A stretch of 64,000 nt of DNA from Amphibacillus sp052055485 (GCF_052055485.1 NZ_CP197171.1:620001-684000); one strand, 5' to 3'; shown: positions 53,202 to 63,168, counted from the stretch's first letter. Made by a program: numbers and translations. Notes: generated by a model not told the origin, from the sequence alone.

Positions 53202-53994
53202 CAAAATAAGTCTACTTATGTAAAATTACAATACAATTAATACCTATTTTAAGATGACAAGTTTTCTTTAGTAAAAAGTAACATTAAATTTTAACGTAAT
53301 CTTAGTTTAACTGAAAAAAGTATTAAAGAAATGGTTTGAAGCTATATGAAGTCATTACATTCATATATTATTTTGTGATTAGTAATTTTTATATTTCAAC
53401 ATAACATTATTCACTCAGTTTATTCCTTGACAGTCCTCATTTATTCCATTTCTAAAAGTCGTTTATTACAACAAATCACGCTACGAACGTCAACCTCTCA
53501 GGAAATGTATTTGTCTTTTGCAAAATTAATACCAATAGTAATTACTTTATCTGTTAGTCAAGTCAAAGATTTATTATGTAGCAAAACCCACTGTAAAGAT
53601 AGCTTATACCTTCTCAGATACTTGATTTTGAGGCATCGTAGTACCGGTCTCTATCATATCTCGAAGGTCTTTTTTATATAATTGATTCTTCAGTGATTTA
53701 TCTTTAAATTCCTTTATTAAAAAGATTTGTCATTTGAAATATTGAGCATTTAACCTTTGCACACAAAATCACCACAAATTTAAACTAAACAAATGTAATA
53801 CTGGTCGATTGATTTAGAGAAGAGTAAATAAGACATTATCGCCCCATTTTTCATGAATGTGAAAATAATAGTAATACGTCTACACCGTTCTCTAGAGCAA
53901 GAATATACTGACTGAGAAAGTAGCATTTGTTAATGCCTTTTTGTACAAAAGTTTCTGTTTCAAAGTATCTATTTCAAATGAAAGGAGAATCATA
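53202..53994. other. Intergenic region before the collagen-like gene
   Basis: No supported gene. Some open stretches occur on both strands but none has a ribosome site or known motif. A spore-type promoter might lie here, but I cannot identify one. Confidence 0.35.
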
Positions 53995-54630
53995 ATGTCC
54001 CAACCAAATCTCCCAAATATCACACCCAATATATCTATAACAAGAGATGATGCAATTAATCTACTATTAGCGTCTATTGCGATGGAGGAATTAGGGCTTT
54101 CGCATATTATTAATGCAGAAGGTGAAAAAATCCAATATGCATTAGGAACCATTCCTGGCCTTACACCGCCAGCAACATTACCTGAAATACTTGAAGTAAA
54201 TGAGGTCGTTCAAGATATGCTTGCGACAACTATGAAGAAGGAATTACTATTGGATAATAAATTAAAACAGGTAACTAACATTATTCCTGATGGAGGTACT
54301 GGAATTACTGGACCAACGGGGCCTACCGGGCCTACCGGACCTACAGGCGCCACTGGAGCCACAGGACCTACCGGACCTACTGGCGCCACTGGAGCCACGG
54401 GACCTACCGGACCTACGGGCGCTACTGGAGCCACGGGACCGACTGGACCTACAGGCGCTACTGGAGCCACGGGACCGACTGGACCTACAGGCGCTACTGG
54501 AGCCACAGGGCCTACGGGACCTACTGGCGCCACTGGTGCCACAGGACCTACCGGAGCCACAGGACCTACCGGACCTACGGGCGCTACTGGGGCCACGGGT
54601 ACGTTAGTTTATGCTCAACACTGCCTATGA
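53995..54630 (+). CDS. Collagen-like (BclA-type) protein, C-terminally truncated
   Basis: A 211-residue protein. An N-terminal domain of about 100 residues (NLPNITPNISITRDDAINLL, LLASIAMEELGLSHIINAEG) is of the type found in Bacillaceae and Clostridia exosporium proteins. It is followed by about 33 Gly-X-Thr triplets (GPTGPTGATGAT repeats, about residues 103-200) and only ten more residues (GTLVYAQHCL). BclA-like proteins normally carry a C-terminal trimerisation domain of about 100-130 residues, so this one is cut short. The start at 53995 follows AAAGGAG. A recombinase gene ends 27 bp downstream on the other strand, so the mobile element probably split the gene. Confidence 0.85.
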   Translation: MSQPNLPNITPNISITRDDAINLLLASIAMEELGLSHIINAEGEKIQYALGTIPGLTPPATLPEILEVNEVVQDMLATTMKKELLLDNKLKQVTNIIPDGGTGITGPTGPTGPTGPTGATGATGPTGPTGATGATGPTGPTGATGATGPTGPTGATGATGPTGPTGATGATGPTGPTGATGATGPTGATGPTGPTGATGATGTLVYAQHCL

Positions 54631-54656
54631 AAAAAGAAGAATTGTTTTCAGCTACC

Positions 54657-56408
54657 TTAGCTTACATCATTCTCCACTATAGACAGTGTATTTTTGTTGT
54701 TTTCAATGAAATCTACAATACGTTTGTACTCATCTTCGAACTTGAAATATATTGTTATCTCACCATTTTCATGAATATGAATGACTTCTACAAGTTCCAT
54801 AAGAATAGCTTGAGAAAGTTCTTTTATGTTCTTACACTCCATAAATGTTCGAAAGTACGGGTCATCAGTGGCGACACCTCTTTTCATTGTATCAATTTCT
54901 TCTTTAAGATGCTCAATCTTGTTTTTAAGCTGTTCTTCTTCTTGTTCAAACTTAGCCTTCATTTTCCGATACTGTTCACGAGTAATGTCTCCGCTTTTCC
55001 AATCTACATATAAACCTGTAATCAAATTTTCATTTTTTTCATGTTCCCGAATACAGAGTTTTAAAAGTTCTTCTAAACGAATAGACTTTGTTTGAACAAC
55101 AGGAGCTTTGTTAATGTTCTCAATAATTGTTTCCAGTGATTCAACCAATTCAATTTGTTTTTGGATTGCTGTTAAAACCGCATTTTCTAAAATATCTAAT
55201 CTCATGGTATGTTTTGTGCATTTGTCTTTTGACTTTCTTTTATAGGTAGAGCAGTAGTAGTAGACAAATGTTTTCGATGGACGTCTTGTCATTGCCTTTC
55301 CACAGTCCGCGCATTTCAGAAAACCTGCAAATAGATAATTTTCTTTTTTTCCTGGTGCAGCACGTGTGTCCTTTTTTTGTAACTCTTGTACCATTTCAAA
55401 AAGTTCCAATGTAATAATAGCCTCATGAGTTTTTTCTACTTGATACCATTCTTCCTCTGGGACTCTTATCATTTCATGTACCTTATAACTAATTATCCTT
55501 TCCTTTCCTTGTACCATAGTCCCTATATAAACCTTGTTTTGCAAAATTCTTGATACTGCACTTCCAGTCCACAGACCATCATTCTTCTTGATATTAGGAT
55601 TATAATATTTAGATCCATTTAGTTTTTTATACATGGCAGGATTAGGGATACCTAGTTCATTGAGCTTTCTTGAAATTCCTTCTTTGCTCATATTACCTAC
55701 CAAAACTTCATGTTCTACTCCGTCATCATCTACAATGATTTTTGTACTGCCATCCCCATAGACAAACCATTGAAAAATGTTCCTTACGATCTGTGCGGCA
55801 TCTTCATCAACAATTAGTGCATTTTTATCTTCAGGGTGTTTAGCGTATCCATAGGGAGCAAAAGCACCGATAAATTCACCATTGCGCCTTTTGGTATCGA
55901 AAGTTCTCCTAACATCACTTGAAGTTTTATAAGCAAATCGGTCATTCATTAATCCGTTAATTGGAACTTCTAATCCACTGACTGCTTCCGGATTTAAGAA
56001 AGTATCTACTTTTGGATCGCCAAGTGTAATGAAACGAGTATTGTGTATCGGAAAAAAGTTTTCTAAAAAATATCCTTGGTCAGAGTAGTTACGAAAGGCA
56101 CGTGAGAGATTTTTACATACAATACAATTTACTTTTCCTATCTCTACATCATGTATCATTCGTTGGAAGTCGGGACGTTCATAGTCTGTGCCAGTTAATC
56201 CATCATCCACGTACACATCAACTACTACATACTCATCATCAAAAAACTTTTCTAAAAACTCCATCAGTATTTTCTTCTGATTTGTAACACTTAGACTTTC
56301 ATCATTACCATCATCTTTAGAAAGACGAATATAGAGAGCAATGCGCCATACTGCTTTTTTTAATGCGGCTTTTCTTTCACTTGCTTGTGTTTTTCTTATG
56401 CGTGCCAT
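54657..56408 (-). CDS. Large serine recombinase
   Basis: A 583-residue site-specific recombinase. The resolvase-like catalytic domain (about 20-165) has the nucleophile in YIRLSKDD (Ser30), with QKKILMEFL, VDDGLTGTDYERPDFQRMI and CKNLSRAFRN. A recombinase domain (about 185-330) and a zinc-ribbon/coiled-coil follow, with CADCGKAM and a cysteine later (CTKH), then a long coiled coil (about 450-530). It resembles TndX/TnpX-like enzymes that integrate and excise conjugative transposons. Its start is set at 56408 (GGAGG upstream). Its stop lies 27 bp from the collagen gene's stop, as expected at an element border. Confidence 0.92.
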   Translation of the reverse strand: MARIRKTQASERKAALKKAVWRIALYIRLSKDDGNDESLSVTNQKKILMEFLEKFFDDEYVVVDVYVDDGLTGTDYERPDFQRMIHDVEIGKVNCIVCKNLSRAFRNYSDQGYFLENFFPIHNTRFITLGDPKVDTFLNPEAVSGLEVPINGLMNDRFAYKTSSDVRRTFDTKRRNGEFIGAFAPYGYAKHPEDKNALIVDEDAAQIVRNIFQWFVYGDGSTKIIVDDDGVEHEVLVGNMSKEGISRKLNELGIPNPAMYKKLNGSKYYNPNIKKNDGLWTGSAVSRILQNKVYIGTMVQGKERIISYKVHEMIRVPEEEWYQVEKTHEAIITLELFEMVQELQKKDTRAAPGKKENYLFAGFLKCADCGKAMTRRPSKTFVYYYCSTYKRKSKDKCTKHTMRLDILENAVLTAIQKQIELVESLETIIENINKAPVVQTKSIRLEELLKLCIREHEKNENLITGLYVDWKSGDITREQYRKMKAKFEQEEEQLKNKIEHLKEEIDTMKRGVATDDPYFRTFMECKNIKELSQAILMELVEVIHIHENGEITIYFKFEDEYKRIVDFIENNKNTLSIVENDVS

Positions 56409-56465
56409 TTTTGCCTCCAATCCCGCATAACCACATTTCCATTATGCCGCACCAGACTTAATCTG

Positions 56466-56732
56466 TCAGCTTTGTCGTATGCGAATAAACAGTTCCTGTA
56501 AAGCAGTTTCGAGAGTTGTTCCACTTTCAGAAAAACATACTCTAACAGGAACATCACCACAACGAAAGCAGTATGGATTTCTTATTTGCTCTAAAAAATC
56601 TAAAATTTTCTTTTCATGGGTTAATTCATTTTTTATGTTAATAGTAGAAATATTTACTAGTTCATTTTTTTCTAAGGTTTCAATATTTTGTTCACTCATA
56701 GCACCTAATTGCTTGCTTGTAATCATTGGCAT
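56466..56732 (-). CDS. Small element protein (DUF6870-like)
   Basis: An 88-residue protein upstream of the recombinase, 57 bp away. The end IRNPYCFRCGDVPVRVCFSE and the following ETALQELFIRI match the small DUF6870-type proteins found next to integrases of clostridial conjugative elements. The preceding text FLEQIRNPYCF is the recognisable core. A role as excision or regulatory accessory protein is only a guess. AAGGAGG precedes the start. Confidence 0.65.
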   Translation of the reverse strand: MPMITSKQLGAMSEQNIETLEKNELVNISTINIKNELTHEKKILDFLEQIRNPYCFRCGDVPVRVCFSESGTTLETALQELFIRIRQS

Positions 56733-57195
56733 TCCTCCTTTTCCAATTTAGGAAAAAGCCATACTGAATATTGGCGGTCTCCATTACTATGCTATGAACT
56801 ACAGAATGTCCAATATGATAAATAAAATCGGATGGCTGTTGGCACAGCTCCACGGGAATTACACCCTTTCGACGGTCTGCCGAAACCCTACCCATTGCCT
56901 GCGACGCTCTGAACGCTCGGACTGTGGCTATAGGGGAGTATCATTGTCCCATTTATACGTCATCGCCCACAAACTGCCATATTTGTTTTGCGTCTTGATA
57001 TTGTTCGCTTACTCTAAACAGAGGTCATCGCGTATCAACCGCTTGGCTCGATATAAATGGAAAGTATCCGTTTTATCCTATACTGCAAAGTCGTTATCTA
57101 ATCTGCCTTCTTTGTCAAGGAACATTTGTCTAATAACAGAACTATGGATAGGAAATACGGAAAGGGGGAAGCGTACTTCTCCATAGATTTAATTA
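56733..57195. other. Non-coding stretch in the element
   Basis: Open frames on both strands here lack ribosome sites and known domains. On the minus strand a 67-codon frame (around 56692-56895) overlaps the DUF6870-like gene; comparable frames have been annotated in related elements, but I would not call it a gene. Confidence 0.4.
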
Positions 57196-57435
57196 TTAAG
57201 CCGCTTTAAAAGTCAATATTTTGGTAATCAGTTTAGTTTCTAGTCTACGGCGTAATACATCATCGACACATAAATGCGGATTACCACCTTCGTCATAAAA
57301 TGTCCTCATAGACAATGCAGCTATGTACCCTTCATAATGCTTCAGAACGACATTGATAGCGTCCACATCTCCATTAGAGGCTAATACAATAACAGGGTAG
57401 GAAAGCAGCTGATTATTTCTTTTCTTGTTGCTCAT
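57196..57435 (-). CDS. Tn916 Orf8-like helix-turn-helix protein
   Basis: A 79-residue protein matching the helix-turn-helix conjugative-transposon domain (Tn916 ORF8). SYPVIVLASNGDVDAINVVL, KHYEGYIAALSMR and RRRLETKLITKILTF are the conserved segments. It follows the sigma-like gene with a 23-bp overlap and probably regulates element gene expression together with it. Confidence 0.9.
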   Translation of the reverse strand: MSNKKRNNQLLSYPVIVLASNGDVDAINVVLKHYEGYIAALSMRTFYDEGGNPHLCVDDVLRRRLETKLITKILTFKAA

Positions 57436-57853
57436 TGGTATCTCCCTCCATTAAAGTTTTTAACTGCCGCAACGTACTCGTTCTTTGGTACTGAACAGTA
57501 GAACGCAACATATTCAGCTTGTCCCCAATTTCTCGGTCAGACAGTTCTAGGAAATAGGAGAGCAAGATAATATCACGTTTGCGTTCTGGCAAACCTTGTA
57601 ATACCTTTGCGATAGCATCATCTGTAACAATGACATCAAGACCTAAAACTTGAAAAATCTGCTCAGTAGCAAAATATTTATCCTCCGTATAAAGCTGATT
57701 GATCTCCTTTGCAGATAAATCAGAAAAGGATATTTCTTTATCACGCTGCCGTTTCATTTCATCGTAATAATCTCTTGATTCATGTTTCAGTATCTTTTTG
57801 CAAAAGCTATCAAAGGCATGTCGCTTGCTTTGTTCAAGGTTGTTAGGTTTCAC
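57413..57853 (-). CDS. Tn916 Orf7-like sigma factor
   Basis: A 146-residue sigma-70-like protein with a region 4 near the C-terminus (ILLSYFLELSDREIGDKLNM, LRSTVQYQRTSTLRQLK). It matches Tn916 ORF7 and its relatives, which drive expression of excision and transfer genes. The start is the GTG at 57853, with GGGGGTGG upstream; the longer open frame into the upstream hairpin region is not coding. It overlaps the Orf8-like gene. Confidence 0.9.
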   Translation of the reverse strand: MKPNNLEQSKRHAFDSFCKKILKHESRDYYDEMKRQRDKEISFSDLSAKEINQLYTEDKYFATEQIFQVLGLDVIVTDDAIAKVLQGLPERKRDIILLSYFLELSDREIGDKLNMLRSTVQYQRTSTLRQLKTLMEGDTNEQQEKK

Positions 57854-58559
57854 ATTCCCACCCCCTTTCGGGCGGTGACTCCGCTGTTTCCCTTTCACCA
57901 CTACTACGGTGGGAATTGCAAAACTGCCAAACTTTTGAAAAAGATTTTGAAAAAAGATTAAGAAAAACACAAAAATGCCCGACTGAATATACAGTCGAGC
58001 ATTAGTAGAACTGTTTGCGTTTATTGGGTGATGTGTGTGTTCATATTGATAGCAGTAATATATCCTTGGGGGGTGTAATCTTTTTTTAATAAGTACACTA
58101 AAAGGAAATCAAGAAAATTAAAAATAGACACGGCGATACCTCCTGCGATACCGCCGTGTCCTTAAAAAAGGAAACTTTAATATAACCTCCGAAAATCCAT
58201 TTTTGAAAAGGAAAAAGGCGGCTTTGATTGTTATCTAAAACCGCCGTTTCGTATCTGATTTAATAATATCTATACAACTAACCGCCGAAACTACGGTTTT
58301 TACTTTTGCTTATACATATACCTTAGTTTTTTATTATAGTCTTATTCTCCCTATCCATAACATTCATCTTATATACCCAACTTAAATCTAAAGCGTACCT
58401 TAAATACTGTTAATAGATATCAATATTCATTTAAAGGTATATTTTTGAGATTTTACATGATTATTCATACAAAATCCTTATAATTAAAAATACATAAAAA
58501 TATACAACTTATATATTAAAAGATTCAGGACTTTTACCTAAAATCTATTAAATTGACCA
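57854..58559. other. Intergenic region with two tandem hairpins
   Basis: Between the sigma-like gene and the cargo operon. On the minus strand GACACGGCG pairs with CGCCGTGTC (58127-58160), and GGCGG pairs with CCGCC (58215-58243), each with T-rich tails on the minus strand. They should terminate the cargo operon. GAATATACAGTCGAGCATT near 57990 forms another short hairpin. Confidence 0.6.
58127..58160 (-). terminator. Terminator of cargo operon
   Basis: GACACGGCG (58127-58135) pairs perfectly with CGCCGTGTC (58152-58160); on the minus strand the stem is followed by TATTTTTAATT. A direct repeat GATACC sits in the loop. Confidence 0.65.
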
Positions 58560-59168
58560 TTATTTTATAGCATCAGTCGGACAAACTTCTTTGCATTTAC
58601 CACACATTAAACATTCATTTTGTATTATAATAGGAGATTCTTTTTTATCTTCCCATAAAATTGCATCAGAAGGGCAAGCACTTACACATTGCCCACATTT
58701 GATACAATCTTCATTCAACAGCATATAAGATCTTTTGTTAAATTTAGAGAAGATAGATAGTAGAGACCCGTAGGGACAAAGATATCTATGCCAAAACTCT
58801 GGTTTATAGAATATTGTAATTATTGTTCCTAAACCAAATAATGCTGGTAACACAGGGAGCTTTTTGCCAGTTTTAAAAACTATGATCATAGTTCCTAAAA
58901 ATAGTACTAGTATTCCATATCGAATCCAGAGTTTCTTAAAAGTTTCTGGAACAGTTTTTCTCTTTCTTTTATTTTTATCCGCTTTATCATCGATGAATTT
59001 TATTCCAGTGTTTATTGGGCATATATAGCCACAATAAAACCTTCCAAAATAAGTTGATAGTAATAGGCCAATTCCAAACATAGCCATCCACAGCTGAATT
59101 TTTCCAAGGACTAAAAGTATTACAAATAAAATGGTTGTAGAAATTTGAATTATTTTTCTTTTTTTCAA
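58560..59168 (-). CDS. NapH/MauN-like 4Fe-4S membrane protein
   Basis: A 202-residue protein with four or five membrane helices and two cysteine-rich ferredoxin motifs at the C-terminus. The membrane part has CGYICP and CPYGSLL, the conserved cysteine pairs of NapH/MauN/CcoG-like electron-transfer proteins. The last 60 residues carry CIKCGQCVSACP and CLMCGKCKEVCP, each a [4Fe-4S] site. It likely moves electrons between a quinone or ferredoxin and another protein. I set the start at the TTG at 59168 (AAGGGGGG upstream). It follows an RND transporter gene by 37 bp, an unusual partner. Confidence 0.85.
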   Translation of the reverse strand: MKKRKIIQISTTILFVILLVLGKIQLWMAMFGIGLLLSTYFGRFYCGYICPINTGIKFIDDKADKNKRKRKTVPETFKKLWIRYGILVLFLGTMIIVFKTGKKLPVLPALFGLGTIITIFYKPEFWHRYLCPYGSLLSIFSKFNKRSYMLLNEDCIKCGQCVSACPSDAILWEDKKESPIIIQNECLMCGKCKEVCPTDAIK

Positions 59169-59205
59169 GGTGCCCCCCTTAATCAATCATTCTTTAGGTA
59201 TTTCC

Positions 59206-62200
59206 CTATATGTTCCTTCTTTCTTTTATAATAAATCTATCGAAGATCCAAATTAATGATGGTAAGATTACAAATGTAGCAATTAAAGCTAAGGATATAT
59301 TGATTACAGTCATTAGGCCAAAATCCTGCAGTATCACAAATTTAGAAGTCATTAGCACACTAAATCCACCAACAGTTGTTAATCCTGAGGCTACCGTAGC
59401 CCTACCTATATTTTTAATGGCTGTAGCCATTGCTTCCTCTTTTTCTTTACCTAAGTTTCTTTCTTCTAAATATCTTTCTAGAAGCATGATCGTCATTTCA
59501 GTGCCCATTCCTAATATTAGTGCCCCTAAAGTTGCTGTAATAGGAGTATATTTCAACCCTAGTAAATTCATAATCCCACCTGACATTCCTACTATCAGAA
59601 TAACGGGAAGAACAGCTACCAGTGCCTTAAAGAAACTTCTATATAATAATAGTAATGCCGCAAATACTAAAGCCAATCCTATAATCGTCATTCTAAGTCT
59701 GCCACCGGTTAATCCCTTAACCATCTCTACATCTAGTACAGATTTACCAGTGATTGAAGTTTTGATAGGTGCATCCTTTAGTATATGATCCATGTCTTCC
59801 ACAAATTCTTGCAGTTCCTCTGTAGCCATGTGCTCTACATTCATAAGGATAACCCCTTTATCCATTTCATCGTTGATAAACATTCTTCTTTGTGCTTCCG
59901 GTATATCCTCTTTTATAATATTTGTATAATCTGACACATTTAGTTCCTCGACAGGTGAGATATGCTCCACTGTATGATCTATAAATTTGATATCCACAAT
60001 TCTTTCTGAGAACTCACTTTCTACCTCATCTACGATATTTCGCATCCATTGTAAATTTTCCTCAGATAATAAATTATCATCTTCCATAAGAATAACCATT
60101 TGATTTGTTGAACCCACGATATCTCTAATATAGTGAATATCATGAAGTGCATCCATATCCTGAGGCATAAAGGTTTCAATGTCTGTTTCTACACCCACTT
60201 TTGTATCAGCAATGAACCCAATTCCAGATAAAGCAATCGATATTATTAATATAATTGGAGCTGACTTTATAACAATCTTTCCAGTAGCACCTAACATCTT
60301 ATCGATTAGCGTTGGTTTATTATAATCTCTAATCTTATAATCCTTTGCCTTTGATGTAACTGTATCTCTTGCTCCAAGAACTGGCATTAATAGAAATATA
60401 CTTCCTATAAAACTGACTACGACACCTATGGTCAGCATTTTTCCAAAGTCCTGTATCATTGGCACTGGCGATGCAAATAAGGAAACAAATCCTAACATTG
60501 TGGCCAATACTGCTACAGCTACTGCTTTCCCAATCTGAGTGAGAGTGGTATTTACTGATTGTTCTTCTTCATATCTATTTTGAAATTGTATAGAATAATC
60601 GATACCTAGCCCAATCAATATGGGGAATACTGCCATACTAACCATGGTCATGGAAACATCTAAATGACCCATTAATCCTAAAGTAGCGATTACAGATACA
60701 AATATGATCCCTAAACTTAAAACCTTCCACCGAACTTTAAATACTAAGCTTAATATGATGAACATCAAAGCTACTGCAGAGGCAACCATAATTACCATAT
60801 TCGATTTCATTTCTGTTCTTAGGGCAGAATCCAATACAGGTTTTCCTGACACCATATAATTTACATCAAAATCTTCCTCTTCCATAGCATAGGAAACTTC
60901 ACTATATAGGGCATCTATAGCACCATCATCTAAATTCCCTTTCAGTTTAATCATCAACATCATATGATGATCATCTATTACAGTATCTGAAAATATATTC
61001 CTTAACTTACCCTCATCATATAATATATCGTCTAATTCGTTTTGATTATGGGGGAAATAAGGTATCATCATTCCTGATTTTTCATAGAATGTATTTAGTC
61101 CATTACTTAATTCACTTAAATTTTCACCCATGGTGATAAATCCATCTGACATATTCTTTAGTTCATCTGGCGATATACCACCAGATAGATTATCCTTCAT
61201 TCCAGATATTTCATTTTCCATATTTGATTTAAAACCCGATAGCATTTCTGAGCTATCTGGAAGCATACCATCTCCCGTTGCCATAGTGGATAAACCATTG
61301 CTTAATTTATTTAGATTTTCTCCCATAGAAACAAATCCATCTGACATATTCTTTAGTTCATCTGGCGATATTCCATCCCCTGATAAACCTTTTTTCATCT
61401 CTTCAACTTCTTTTTCTAACTTTAAGCTTATATTCGAAAGGGCCGTAGAAGTATTTTCACTTCCTTCTGATAACATCCCTGTCTTCTCGGACATATTCCA
61501 TAAACCTTCAGAGCTTTTTTCTATATTTTCAGCAAATATTATTAATTTTTGATGGATCTCAGGATGATCCTTCATCTGCTCTGCTAGTTGATATAGCTGC
61601 TGGGACATTTCACTTAGCCCTTGTGATGACTGAGCTAATCCTCCGCCTAATTCTGCAGCTCCATTGCTTAAATTATCCTGACCGCTAATCAATTCATCAA
61701 AGACAGTACTTATATCTGATAATTCATTTAATTTTCCTTCTGCGATCTCTGGATTTGGTATATCCTTACTTCCGAGTTCATTTCCTATACGAGTCAGTCT
61801 ATTTCCCATCTCACCTAGCCCATTCCCCATTTCCAGAAACTTATCCTTTAACTCTGCTTCCTGTTCTCCACCGATCTCTTCCATAAGTTTATCCGGGTCC
61901 ATTGAGTCCATTAAACCATTTAGTTTCTTCTCTAGCTCCTTAGGGTCGGGTACATCTTTACTGCCTAATTCCGATCCTATTTCTGTAAGTTTACTGCCCA
62001 TTTCCCCTAGTCCCTCACTTACATTAGGGATCTGCTTTTTAATTTCTGTTCCTTGTTTATCGGTTATTTGATGAACGATACTAGCTGGACTCATAAAAGC
62101 AAAAATATCTTCATTATATTTAAGTCTTTGCTCTACATTCCACACTTTTTCCATATTATCTAATTTAAATAAATCTTCTTGCTCCCCTTCAAGCAATACC

Positions 62201-62409
62201 ATAATGGCATCTCCGCCAAATTCATTTTCCATGGCATAGTTCGATATGTACGCATCATTATCCGTCTTGACTAAGGTTTCATTCCCAGTTGCCATATTTA
62301 TTTTTATAGCACCAACTATCATTATGGCAAATATTATTATGGCAATAAATAATACTTTGAAAGGACTTTTCTCAATTCTGCTACCTAATTTTGAAAATAA
62401 TTTATTCAA
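59206..62409 (-). CDS. RND/MMPL-family transporter (HAE3-like)
   Basis: A 1067-residue RND-superfamily pump with two six-helix halves. Helix 1 is at about 17-37. The first external loop (about 40-515) is unusually long and polar and contains duplicated blocks: ISPDELKNMSDGF occurs twice (about 350-365 and 410-425), and ELGSKD(V/I)P(D/N)P twice. Helices 2-6 follow at about 525-690, the second half from 715 with its loop to 905, then the last helices. SSD-type text MVSMAVFPILIGLGIDYSIQ and GALILGMGTEMTIMLL mark the proton-relay helices. Substrate unknown. TTG start at 62409, with GGGAGG upstream, only 1 bp after the TetR stop. Confidence 0.9.
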   Translation of the reverse strand: MNKLFSKLGSRIEKSPFKVLFIAIIIFAIMIVGAIKINMATGNETLVKTDNDAYISNYAMENEFGGDAIMVLLEGEQEDLFKLDNMEKVWNVEQRLKYNEDIFAFMSPASIVHQITDKQGTEIKKQIPNVSEGLGEMGSKLTEIGSELGSKDVPDPKELEKKLNGLMDSMDPDKLMEEIGGEQEAELKDKFLEMGNGLGEMGNRLTRIGNELGSKDIPNPEIAEGKLNELSDISTVFDELISGQDNLSNGAAELGGGLAQSSQGLSEMSQQLYQLAEQMKDHPEIHQKLIIFAENIEKSSEGLWNMSEKTGMLSEGSENTSTALSNISLKLEKEVEEMKKGLSGDGISPDELKNMSDGFVSMGENLNKLSNGLSTMATGDGMLPDSSEMLSGFKSNMENEISGMKDNLSGGISPDELKNMSDGFITMGENLSELSNGLNTFYEKSGMMIPYFPHNQNELDDILYDEGKLRNIFSDTVIDDHHMMLMIKLKGNLDDGAIDALYSEVSYAMEEEDFDVNYMVSGKPVLDSALRTEMKSNMVIMVASAVALMFIILSLVFKVRWKVLSLGIIFVSVIATLGLMGHLDVSMTMVSMAVFPILIGLGIDYSIQFQNRYEEEQSVNTTLTQIGKAVAVAVLATMLGFVSLFASPVPMIQDFGKMLTIGVVVSFIGSIFLLMPVLGARDTVTSKAKDYKIRDYNKPTLIDKMLGATGKIVIKSAPIILIISIALSGIGFIADTKVGVETDIETFMPQDMDALHDIHYIRDIVGSTNQMVILMEDDNLLSEENLQWMRNIVDEVESEFSERIVDIKFIDHTVEHISPVEELNVSDYTNIIKEDIPEAQRRMFINDEMDKGVILMNVEHMATEELQEFVEDMDHILKDAPIKTSITGKSVLDVEMVKGLTGGRLRMTIIGLALVFAALLLLYRSFFKALVAVLPVILIVGMSGGIMNLLGLKYTPITATLGALILGMGTEMTIMLLERYLEERNLGKEKEEAMATAIKNIGRATVASGLTTVGGFSVLMTSKFVILQDFGLMTVINISLALIATFVILPSLIWIFDRFIIKERRNI

Positions 62410-62410
62410 G

Positions 62411-62989
62411 TTAGTCAGTCCTCCCTTTCTTATCTTTTATTACGATATTGATAAGGTTCTCTACATAATTATTAATTTCTTCATCATTCACTTCAGGTAA
62501 GTATAAAAATGACAAAATACTTCCCATTAATAACCTTAGAGAGATGCCCTCGTCCTTTAAATCCATATCTGCTTCTTTGATTGAATCTTGCAGCAATGAT
62601 GTTATTTGATTAATAAAATTAAAATCAGCGATCTCTGGATTAATTTGACTTTCCATAAGGATTAATTTTACAACTTCATGGTGCTCAGAAATAAATTTGA
62701 TTCTTTCTTTTAAAATATATCTTAGTTTTTCCATAGGTTCTAAATCTTTAGACGCTATTAGGGATTCCTTTAAACTCCTAACCAATATGGGTTCAATTGC
62801 CTCCAAAAATATTTGCTTCTTTGAATCAAAATATCTAAATAGTGTTACTTCTGATATTCCTGCTTCTATAGCTATATCCATTGTTGTAGAACCATTGTAT
62901 CCTTTTCCTATAAATGTATTTAATGCGGATTCAAGAATTTGTTTTCTTCTTTCTTCTCTACTCATTCGCTTTCCAGTATTATTCTTCAT
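62411..62989 (-). CDS. TetR-family regulator of the RND operon
   Basis: A 192-residue TetR protein. HTH at about 14-60 (ILESALNTFIGKGYNGSTTM, DIAIEAGISEVTLFRYFDSK). TetR_C region with KLILMESQINPEIADF. GGAGG precedes the ATG. It is followed after 1 bp by the RND transporter gene, and a palindromic operator overlaps its promoter, so it is the local repressor. Confidence 0.92.
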   Translation of the reverse strand: MKNNTGKRMSREERRKQILESALNTFIGKGYNGSTTMDIAIEAGISEVTLFRYFDSKKQIFLEAIEPILVRSLKESLIASKDLEPMEKLRYILKERIKFISEHHEVVKLILMESQINPEIADFNFINQITSLLQDSIKEADMDLKDEGISLRLLMGSILSFLYLPEVNDEEINNYVENLINIVIKDKKGRTD

Positions 62990-63000
62990 ATTTTACCTCC

Positions 63001-63049
63001 ATTATGTAAGTACTTACTTACATAATATCAGTTTATTTTTTTATGTCAA
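63001..63049 (-). promoter_or_regulatory. Promoter and operator of the tetR-RND operon
   Basis: Minus-strand TTGACA (63044-63049) and TATTAT (63022-63027) are 16 bp apart. Just beyond the -10 lies the palindrome ATTATGTAAGTA / TACTTACATAAT (63001-63012 and 63015-63026), which overlaps the -10 and would block transcription when bound by the TetR protein. Confidence 0.8.
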
Positions 63050-63168
63050 TATATTTTTAAAATAATATATTAAGCGTTAAAAAATCAATGGTGTTTTATT
63101 AAATTATTATGACATTATATAGCTTGATTTTTTCATTAAAGAATCTTTGGTTAATAATAAACCTATAA

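Noticed and set aside
54210..54596. Minus-strand frame of about 128 codons rich in Pro, Val and Ala
   Set aside because: It is the antisense reading of the Gly-X-Thr coding repeat; the plus-strand collagen frame has the ribosome site and an N-terminal domain.
56794..57186. 130-codon plus-strand frame inside the element
   Set aside because: No ribosome site, odd composition, and opposite to the neighbouring element genes; likely spurious.
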